Source: Leifsonia xyli subsp. cynodontis DSM 46306 (lineage in GTDB: Bacteria; Actinomycetota; Actinomycetes; Actinomycetales; Microbacteriaceae). From it: 64,000 nt of DNA. Positions 57,629 through 64,000 of this stretch are shown here, piece by piece. The notes under the pieces were generated by a model that ran no database searches, was not told the DNA's origin, and saw only the letters and a list, made by a program, of their open reading frames with translations. The position numbers were made by a program, and so were the translations under genes. Positions within the stretch are counted from its first letter, which is position 1; each line of letters starts with the position of its first letter. The stretch lies in the NCBI RefSeq assembly GCF_000470775.1, contig NC_022438.1:1736001-1800000 (forward strand), read 5' to 3'.

Positions 57629-59413
57629 TTACTTCGAGGTGGAGGACTTAACCGACCATTGCCAGAAGTTCCAGAACGGACCGTTCTGGTTGCCCATGAA
57701 CTTCACACCGTCGACGCGAGCGTTGACGCCGAAGACACCCGGCAGCTGGAAGAGCGGCAAACCGTAGGCCTGGGAGAAGGCCGTCTTGTCGATCTTCATC
57801 TCCAGGTCGGTCAGCTTGCTCTTGTCCAGCGTGGTCTGGGTGGCCAGCGCGTCCGTGTTCGCCGCCGAGAAGCGGTTGTAGTTGCCGCCGCCGCTGGTGG
57901 TGAACAGCTGTGGGATCTGCGCGGTGCCGGCGCCCGGGCTGATCCACCCGAAGAGCGACGCGTCGTAGTCCCCGCCCGGAAGCAGCTTGCTCCACTGCGG
58001 CGAGCCGGAGTCGACGACCTTGAAGCCGGCCTTGGACGCGGACGCCTGGATGGCCTGGAACTCGTCGACACGGTTCGGGTTGTTCGTGTTGTACAGAATG
58101 CGGACGGTCGGGGTCGCTCCGGCCAGCAGGGCCTTGGCGCCGTCGATGTCCACCTTGTCGTAGGCCGAAGAACCGTTGTTCTTCACCGTGTCGCCGTACT
58201 GGGGCTGCTGGTTCGGCAGCCAGATCTGCGAGTTGAGGACCTTGGCCTTCGGATTCACCGGGGTGACGATCGAGTCGAGGATCTGCTGACGCGGGATCGT
58301 CTTCAGGAACGCCTCACGGACCTCGGCGTCCGAGAAGGTCTGCGAACCGAAGTTCAGGTCGAGGTGGTCGTAGGATGCCTGGTCTCCGGTGAGCACCTTC
58401 GCGCTGGTCTTCTTCAGCGCGGTGAGGGTGTCGGCCGAGGCCTGCGGGTTGATGATGTCGACCTCGCCGTTCTGGAGAGCGGTGACCTGTGCGTTCGCGT
58501 CCGGGATGATGCGGAAGACGATCTTGTCCACATTCGGCTCCAAACCGCCGGCGTAGTACTTGTTCCGCACCATCGTGAGCGACTGTCCCGGGGTCCACGA
58601 CGACAGGGTGAACGCGCCGGAGGCGACCAGCAGGTCCTTGTCCGTGGGCATCGCGGTGATGTCGTAGCCGGTGTTGACGAAGTCCGCCGCCTTCTTGAGG
58701 GTGGCGTCCGGCGCGGCCGGGCTGGCCGGGTCGCCCTTCGGCAGGCCCTTGAGCAGCTTGGTCAGATCGGCGGCCGAGGACAGACCCGCCTTCTTGGCCA
58801 CGATGTGCGCGGGCTGAGCGATGGGGTTGACAAGCTCCCAGTCCACATAAGGCGTGGAGTACTTGAGGGTGATCGTGCGGTTGTCGTCGCTCACCGCCGG
58901 GAAGCCGGTGGCGTCGATTCCCGCTGTCGAACCGGCGATCGTGAAGTACTGGGTGCCGCTGGTGACCTTGCCGGAGTCGTCGAACTTGGCGGAGTCGTAG
59001 TGACCCGACGCGATCGCCCAGGCGAGGACCATGTCGTCAGCGGTGACAGGCTGGCCGTCGGACCACTTGTCGTCCTTGTTCAGGGTGTACTTGACCGTCA
59101 GCGGGTCATCGGAGGTCTTCTCGAAAGTGCCGAACTTGTCGTCGTGGACGATCTTGTAGTTGTTGTCGATGTACTGGAAACCGGTTCCGTAGGAACCGTT
59201 CAGGTAGCCGACCTGGCCGTTGGTGTCCAGGTTGCCCTGCGGGGTCTGCGAGTTCAGTGAGGTGAGGTCGTTGACGACCGCCACTGTCACCATGCCCCCT
59301 TTAGCAGCGGACGAACCACCGGTGCCGGACGTGGTGCAGGCTGACAGAGCGAGAGCGGCGACACCGGCGACGGCGCTGACCGCGAGCCCGACCTTTCTTC
59401 CCTTGATGTGCAA
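57629..59413 (-). CDS. Peptide-binding lipoprotein (SBP family 5), cluster 2
   Basis: A 594-residue extracellular solute-binding protein. The signal peptide ends in the lipobox LALSAC, followed by a Gly/Ser/Thr linker. The family 5 core includes DKWSDGQPVTADDMVLAW, GAFTLSSWTPGQSLTMVRN and DANAQVTALQNGEVDI. It is intact, unlike the cluster 1 paralogue, and could in principle also feed the cluster 1 membrane complex. Confidence 0.93.
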   Translation of the reverse strand: MHIKGRKVGLAVSAVAGVAALALSACTTSGTGGSSAAKGGMVTVAVVNDLTSLNSQTPQGNLDTNGQVGYLNGSYGTGFQYIDNNYKIVHDDKFGTFEKTSDDPLTVKYTLNKDDKWSDGQPVTADDMVLAWAIASGHYDSAKFDDSGKVTSGTQYFTIAGSTAGIDATGFPAVSDDNRTITLKYSTPYVDWELVNPIAQPAHIVAKKAGLSSAADLTKLLKGLPKGDPASPAAPDATLKKAADFVNTGYDITAMPTDKDLLVASGAFTLSSWTPGQSLTMVRNKYYAGGLEPNVDKIVFRIIPDANAQVTALQNGEVDIINPQASADTLTALKKTSAKVLTGDQASYDHLDLNFGSQTFSDAEVREAFLKTIPRQQILDSIVTPVNPKAKVLNSQIWLPNQQPQYGDTVKNNGSSAYDKVDIDGAKALLAGATPTVRILYNTNNPNRVDEFQAIQASASKAGFKVVDSGSPQWSKLLPGGDYDASLFGWISPGAGTAQIPQLFTTSGGGNYNRFSAANTDALATQTTLDKSKLTDLEMKIDKTAFSQAYGLPLFQLPGVFGVNARVDGVKFMGNQNGPFWNFWQWSVKSSTSK

Positions 59414-59700
59414 TGTTCCTCCTGTGCGAAGTGTGCGCGCGGCACGGGCGTGCGAGAGTGCCTGGTCCGGCGCGGGATAAGACTGACCCTAGGTACCGTC
59501 GGCAATGAATGCAAAACGAGGCTCGAAAACGTTACACAGCGGTAATGCAGACAATGGATTCTCCCGTGCGGACACGGAAACCGACGCGATCGGGGCCTTC
59601 CGTGCGCGCACTCGCACGCAATCCGGGTGCGGATCGCACGATATCCGCACCTCTGAGGTGGTGCCGGGAAAGAGGCCGAAGCGCCTGACAGGATGCCTCT

Positions 59701-60484
59701 ATGAGCAGTGAACCGACCCGGTCCGGCGATGTCCTCGCCGATCGCAGCGCTCGCGTCCGCCTGTGGTGGGAGATCGCCATCGTCCTCGGCCTGTCGCTGG
59801 GGCAGTCGGCGGTGTACTCGATCGTCTCGATCATCGACCTCTCGACGCGGGAGAAGGCCCTCGCCGATCAGACCGCGCAGGTGAATCCCTCCCAGTCCAG
59901 CCGCGAGCTGTTCGACGCCCTGTACCAGCTGCTCGGGAACCTGTTCTCTCTCTTCGCGGTGGCGCTGGCGATCTTCCTGCTGTGGCAGCCGCGGCGCAGC
60001 GGCTTCCGCCGGACTTCACGCGACCGTGGCCGGATCTGGGCGGCGGCCTTCTGCTGCTGCTCGTGATCGGCGTGTCCGGCCTGCTCTTCTACGCGCTCGG
60101 CCGCGTGCTCGGCGCGACGGTGGCGGTGCAGGCCTCCCCGCTCGAGGCCCACTGGTGGACCGTGCCGGTCCTCCTCCTCGCCGCGCTGCGCGCCGGGCTG
60201 CAGGAGGAGGTGATCGTGGTCGGCTACCTGTTCGCCCGGCTGCGGCAGCTCGGCTGGGGACGTGGCCGATCATCCTCGCGGCGGCCGCGCTGCGGGGCAG
60301 CTATCACCTCTACCAGGGCTTCGGCCCGTTCGCCGGCAACGCCATCATGGGCGTCGTGTTCGGCTGGTGCTACGTCCGGTGGGGCCGTGTCGCCCCGCTC
60401 GTCGTCGCCCACGTCGCCATCGATATCGTCTCTTTCGTCGGCTATCCCCTCGCCGTCGCCCTCTGGCCCGCCGTCTTCGCCTGA
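59701..60484 (+). pseudogene. CPBP-family intramembrane protease, two frameshifts
   Basis: The start ATG 59701 gives an N-terminal membrane protein that loses its frame near 60005. A second frame carries the next helices and the CPBP motif AGLQEEVIVVGYLFARLRQLGWG. A third frame, after about 60265, carries ALRGSYHLYQGFGPF and VVAHVAIDIVSF to TGA 60482-60484. All abortive-infection/CPBP motifs survive, but in different frames, so decay appears recent. Confidence 0.88.
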
Positions 60485-60492
60485 CTCCGCCC

Positions 60493-60552
60493 TCCCTTCC
60501 TCACTTCTTCCGGCTCCCGACCGGCGTGTCGGCGGAAGAAGTGAGGAAGGGA
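60493..60552. terminator. Long hairpin between convergent genes, copy 2 of a repeat family
   Basis: Twenty bases at 60493-60512 (TCCCTTCCTCACTTCTTCCG) pair perfectly with 60533-60552 around a 20-base loop containing CCGGCGTGTCG at 60521-60531 (CGACACGCCGG on the other strand). It lies between the CPBP remnant and gcvP. It is related in layout and sequence to the hairpin at 29662-29730. Confidence 0.7.
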
Positions 60553-60564
60553 TGGCTGCACGAG

Positions 60565-63492
60565 TCAGGCGAAGGATTCGGGGGGCGGGCAGGCGCAGAA
60601 GAGGTTGCGGTCGCCGTGGGCCTGGTCGATGCGGCGGACGGGGGGCCAGTACTTCGCGCGGACGAGGGCGGGGACGGGGTAGACGGCCTGCTCCCTGGAG
60701 TAGGGATGCCTCCACTCGCCGCTGACGACGGCCTCCGCGGTGTGCGGAGCGTTGCGCAACGGGTTGTCGTCGCCCGGCCAGTCGCCGGCGGCGACCGCGT
60801 CGGCCTCCGCCCGGATGGCGACCATCGCGGTGACGAAACGATCGAGTTCGGCCAGGTCCTCGGATTCGGTCGGCTCCACCATGAGGGTGCCGGCGACCGG
60901 GAACGACATGGTCGGCGCGTGGAAGCCGAAGTCCACCAGCCGCTTGGCGACGTCGTCCACCGTCACACCGGTTCGCGCGGTGAGCGGGCGCAGATCCAGG
61001 ATGCACTCGTGTGCGACGAGGCCGTCGCTGCCCGCGTAGAGCACGGGGAAGTGCTCTCGCAGCCGGGCCGCCACGTAATTCGCAGCGAGCACAGCCGCCC
61101 CGGTCGCGTCCTTCAGACCCTCGGCGCCCATCATCCGGACATAGGCCCAGCTGATCGGCAGAATGCTGGGGCTGCCGTAGGGGGCGGAGGAGACCGGGTG
61201 CCCACCGTGCTCGATCCGGCCCCCGCCGGCGAGCGCATGGGTCGCGTCCTGGGCCAGGGGGTGCCCGGGCAGGAACGGCGCGAGATGCGCCTTCGCGGCG
61301 ACCGGGCCGACGCCGGGACCGCCGCCGCCGTGGGGGATGCAGAAGGTCTTGTGCAGGTTGAGGTGGCTCACGTCGCCGCCGAGGTCGCCGAACCGGGCGT
61401 AGCCGAGCAGGGCGTTCAGATTGGCCCCGTCGATGTAGACCTGCCCCCCGGCCCGGTGGACCGCGTCCGCGATGGCGACGACCTCGTGCTCGTACACGCC
61501 GTGCGTCGAGGGATAGGTGATCATCAGCGCGGCGAGGGTGTCGGCGTTGGCGGCGATCTTGGCACGCAGATCGTCCAGGTCGACGTTGCCGTCCTCGTCG
61601 GTCGCGACCACGACGACGCTCAGACCGGCGAGCACCGCCGAGGCGGCGTTGGTGCCGTGGGCGGACTGCGGAATGAGGCACACCGTGCGCTGCCCGTCGC
61701 CGCGCGAGCGGTGGTACCCGCGGATGGCGAGGAGCCCGGCGAGCTCACCCTGGCTGCCCGCGTTCGGCTGGAGGGAGACGGTGTCGTACCCGGTCACATC
61801 CGCGAGCCAGCCTTCGAGCTGGTCGATGAGGGCGAGCGATCCCGCCACGTCCGCGGCGGGCGCGAACGGGTGCAGGGCGGCGAACTCGGGCCAGGTGACG
61901 GCCTCCATCTCCGTCGCCGCGTTGAGCTTCATGGTGCAGGAGCCGAGCGGGATCATGCCGCGGTCGAGCGCGTAGTCGCGGTCCTGGAGGAGGCGGAGGT
62001 AGCGCATCATCGCGGCCTCGGAGTGGTGTGCGGAGAACACGGGATGCGTCAGGTAGGCGGAGGTGCGCACCAATGCGCTGTCGAAAGAGACGGCCGCGTC
62101 CAGGTCGATCGCGACCTCGCCGTCGGCCGCTCCGCCCAGCGCCTCGATGAGGCCGGCGAGGGGGAAGACCCCGTCGCGAAGATCGGCCGCGGCCTCCTCA
62201 TCCAGGCTGAACGAGACGAGGCCCGAGTCGACCGCGTGCAGCAGGACGCCGCGCTCGTGGGCTCGTTCCACCACAGCGGCCGCATCGTCCACCTCCACCA
62301 GGAGCGTGTCGAAGAACGAGCGCGAGCGCACCTCGACGCCGGAGTCGCGGAGCGCGCGGGCGACGGCGGCGGCGCTGAGGTGAACCTGCCGCCCGATCGC
62401 GCGCAGGCCCACCGGACCGTGGTAGACGGCGTACATCGCGGCCATGACAGCCAGGAGCACCTGCGCGGTGCAGATGTTCGAGGTGGCCTTCTCCCGGCGG
62501 ATGTGCTGCTCGCGTGTCTGGAGCGTGAGGCGGTACGCGGGTTTGCCCACGGCATCCTGCGACACCCCGACGAGACGGCCGGGTAACTGCCGTTCCAGGC
62601 CCTTGCGGACGGCCAGATAGCCGGCGTGCGGGCCGCCGAAGCCCATCGGGACCCCGAAGCGCTGGCTGGTGCCGACCGCGACATCCGCGCCGAGCTCGCC
62701 CGGGGAGCGCAGGTGTGTGAGCGCGAGCAGATCGGCTGCGACCACGACGGTGGCGCCCGCGGCCTTCGCTGCGGCGATGACGGACTCCGGATTCCAGACC
62801 CGGCCGGAGGCGCCGGGGTACTGTACGAACAGACCGAAAGCGTCCGCGAGCTCGGGGGCGCCGGCCGGAGCGGAGGCCAGGTCGCGCACCACCAATTCGA
62901 TGCCGACCGCTTCGGCGCGGTTGCGGAGCAGGGCGAGAGTCTGGGGGAAAGCGTCTGCGTCCACGACGAACTTCGCAGAGGCGGACGTGGATGCGCGGCG
63001 GGCCAGCAGCATCCCTTCGACCACCGCGGTGCCCTCGTCCAGCATCGACGCGTTCGCCGTGCCGAGCCCGGTGAGATCGGCCACCATCGTCTGGAAGGTG
63101 ATGAGGGCTTCGAGGCGGCCCTGCGAGATCTCCGGCTGATACGGCGTGTATGCGGTGTACCAGCCAGGGTTCTCCAGGACGTTCCGCTTGATCACCGCCG
63201 GGGTGATGGTGCCGTAGTAGCCGAGCCCGATCAGGCTGCGGTTGACCGTGTTGCGCGCCGCCAGCTCCCGCAGCTCGCGGATCGCCGCGCGCTCGCTGAC
63301 CGGGGCGGGCAGGACCGAGGCGCGCGCGCCGTCCACGCGGATGGAGGCCGGCACAGCAGCGGAGACGAGGTCCTCGACCGAGCGGTGACCGAGCGCGGAC
63401 AACATGGTGCTCTGCGCAGTGCGGCCGGTGCCGATGTGACGCGCCTGGAAGAGATCGTTCATCGTGGGTTCTGCGCCAATCTGATCTGTCAA
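60565..63492 (-). CDS. gcvP: Glycine dehydrogenase (decarboxylating), P protein
   Basis: A 975-residue single-chain PLP enzyme of the glycine cleavage system; it decarboxylates glycine and passes the aminomethyl group to lipoyl-GcvH. Both halves of the dimeric ancestor are present. The PLP lysine is in the C-terminal half, [18 protein letters not shown]. The N-terminal [14 protein letters not shown] and [12 protein letters not shown] are conserved. The start is ATG 63492 or, less likely, an internal ATG at 63462. It follows gcvH after 15 bases. Confidence 0.95.
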   Translation of the reverse strand: MTDQIGAEPTMNDLFQARHIGTGRTAQSTMLSALGHRSVEDLVSAAVPASIRVDGARASVLPAPVSERAAIRELRELAARNTVNRSLIGLGYYGTITPAVIKRNVLENPGWYTAYTPYQPEISQGRLEALITFQTMVADLTGLGTANASMLDEGTAVVEGMLLARRASTSASAKFVVDADAFPQTLALLRNRAEAVGIELVVRDLASAPAGAPELADAFGLFVQYPGASGRVWNPESVIAAAKAAGATVVVAADLLALTHLRSPGELGADVAVGTSQRFGVPMGFGGPHAGYLAVRKGLERQLPGRLVGVSQDAVGKPAYRLTLQTREQHIRREKATSNICTAQVLLAVMAAMYAVYHGPVGLRAIGRQVHLSAAAVARALRDSGVEVRSRSFFDTLLVEVDDAAAVVERAHERGVLLHAVDSGLVSFSLDEEAAADLRDGVFPLAGLIEALGGAADGEVAIDLDAAVSFDSALVRTSAYLTHPVFSAHHSEAAMMRYLRLLQDRDYALDRGMIPLGSCTMKLNAATEMEAVTWPEFAALHPFAPAADVAGSLALIDQLEGWLADVTGYDTVSLQPNAGSQGELAGLLAIRGYHRSRGDGQRTVCLIPQSAHGTNAASAVLAGLSVVVVATDEDGNVDLDDLRAKIAANADTLAALMITYPSTHGVYEHEVVAIADAVHRAGGQVYIDGANLNALLGYARFGDLGGDVSHLNLHKTFCIPHGGGGPGVGPVAAKAHLAPFLPGHPLAQDATHALAGGGRIEHGGHPVSSAPYGSPSILPISWAYVRMMGAEGLKDATGAAVLAANYVAARLREHFPVLYAGSDGLVAHECILDLRPLTARTGVTVDDVAKRLVDFGFHAPTMSFPVAGTLMVEPTESEDLAELDRFVTAMVAIRAEADAVAAGDWPGDDNPLRNAPHTAEAVVSGEWRHPYSREQAVYPVPALVRAKYWPPVRRIDQAHGDRNLFCACPPPESFA

Positions 63493-63507
63493 GACGGTCT
63501 CCGCCGA

Positions 63508-63888
63508 TCAGGACGGCTCGCCCGTGAGCGCCCTATACTCGTCGTGGCTGAGGAGGCCCTCGGGGAGCGCGGCGAACGTCACCCTGATCAGCCAGCCGTC
63601 GCCGAAGGGATCGGAGTTGACCAGTTCGGGCGTGTCCAGCACGGCCTGGTTGGCCTCGGCGACGGTGCCATCGACGGGGGCGAAGAGCTCTCCGACCGAT
63701 TTGGTCGACTCGATCTCGCCGACGACGCGGCCGGCCGCCACGGCGGTCCCGGCCTCCGGCAGTTCGACGAAGACGACATCGCCGAGCTTCTCGGCGGCGT
63801 AGCTCGTGATGCCCACGGTCGCGGTGTCGCCCTCCACGAACAGCCACTCGTGCTCCGGGGTGTACTTGAGGTCCTGCTGTGCGGGCAT
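63508..63888 (-). CDS. gcvH: Glycine cleavage system H protein
   Basis: A 126-residue lipoyl carrier. The lipoylated lysine is Lys63 in [10 protein letters not shown]. The TPEHEWL start and FGDGWLIRV end are typical. It lies two bases after the gcvT stop codon and just before gcvP, giving the operon gcvT-gcvH-gcvP. Confidence 0.96.
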   Translation of the reverse strand: MPAQQDLKYTPEHEWLFVEGDTATVGITSYAAEKLGDVVFVELPEAGTAVAAGRVVGEIESTKSVGELFAPVDGTVAEANQAVLDTPELVNSDPFGDGWLIRVTFAALPEGLLSHDEYRALTGEPS

Positions 63889-63890
63889 TG

Positions 63891-64000
63891 TCAGCCCTCC
63901 TTTTCTGAGGTGAGAGGCTTTCGGCGGTAGAAGGGAAGGGCGGTGACGGTGAAGGGAAGGCTCGACCCGCGCACATCCACCCGCAGTTCGGTGCCGGGAC
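63891..64000 (-). CDS. gcvT: Aminomethyltransferase (T protein), C-terminal end only
   Basis: The last ~35 codons of a gene that runs out of the window. The residues end [20 protein letters not shown] followed by KPLTSEKEG and TGA at 63891-63893, matching the GcvT C-terminus (…LPFYRR). Its position upstream of gcvH confirms the call. Confidence 0.85.
   Translation of the reverse strand, partial: PGTELRVDVRGSSLPFTVTALPFYRRKPLTSEKEG

Noticed and set aside
60262..62586. Plus-strand open frame of 774 codons opposite gcvP
   Set aside because: Antisense shadow of a strongly conserved enzyme; only its first codons overlap a frame of the CPBP remnant.

Overview
The window is GC-rich actinobacterial DNA (about two thirds G+C). 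Its gene order matches Microbacteriaceae: hflX–dapF–miaA–miaB–recX–recA–DUF3046–clgR–cinA–pgsA–ftsK, then rnj–dapA. A heavy load of broken genes and degenerate insertion sequences sits on this conserved backbone, as in the reduced plant pathogen Leifsonia xyli. That species assignment is an inference from layout, not a database result.

Left end (1-3147): the edge of an integrated element next to a tRNA-Gln(CUG) gene. It holds the tail of a secreted-like protein, a small membrane protein, an unknown gene, two transposase fragments, a tyrosine integrase that has lost its catalytic end, and a small excisionase-like gene. The tRNA 3' end faces the element.

3245-11815: a thioredoxin-reductase-like flavoprotein, gltX, a fumarylacetoacetate-hydrolase-family gene and a PanE-family reductase, all on the minus strand. 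These are followed by a deleted IS30-type element, an AT-rich papain/C39-like protein gene, an IS256 transposase scrap, hflX and a frameshifted methyltransferase.

11842-26277: a long minus-strand housekeeping block covering lysine and cell-wall diaminopimelate synthesis (dapF, dapA), tRNA modification (miaA, miaB), recombination (recA with an upstream SOS box), regulation (clgR), phospholipid synthesis (pgsA), chromosome partition (ftsK) and RNA decay (rnj). recX is split by an IS481-type element.

26491-40170: mixed metabolic genes, including osmC, a TIGR01777-type epimerase, dapB, GNAT, histidine phosphatase, M16 peptidase, a TetR regulator, aldo/keto reductase, a frameshifted penicillin acylase, citrate synthase, dapC and a 7Fe ferredoxin. 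Four steps of the diaminopimelate pathway (dapA, dapB, dapC, dapF) lie in the window.

40228-43719: an efeUOB ferrous iron uptake operon with an upstream DtxR/IdeR-like box. 43755-45671: typA.

45720-59413: two paralogous oligopeptide/dipeptide ABC transporter clusters on the minus strand, each ordered binding protein, permease, permease, fused double ATPase. In the first, the binding-protein gene is frameshifted. The second is intact but has an inverted PH-domain gene inserted in it. An IS5-type element lies between the clusters. 59701-64000: a broken CPBP membrane protease gene and the glycine cleavage operon gcvT(partial)–gcvH–gcvP.

Most notable non-coding signals: a pair of related long hairpins between convergent genes whose stems differ by compensatory changes, and an 11-base motif found four times, always between genes.
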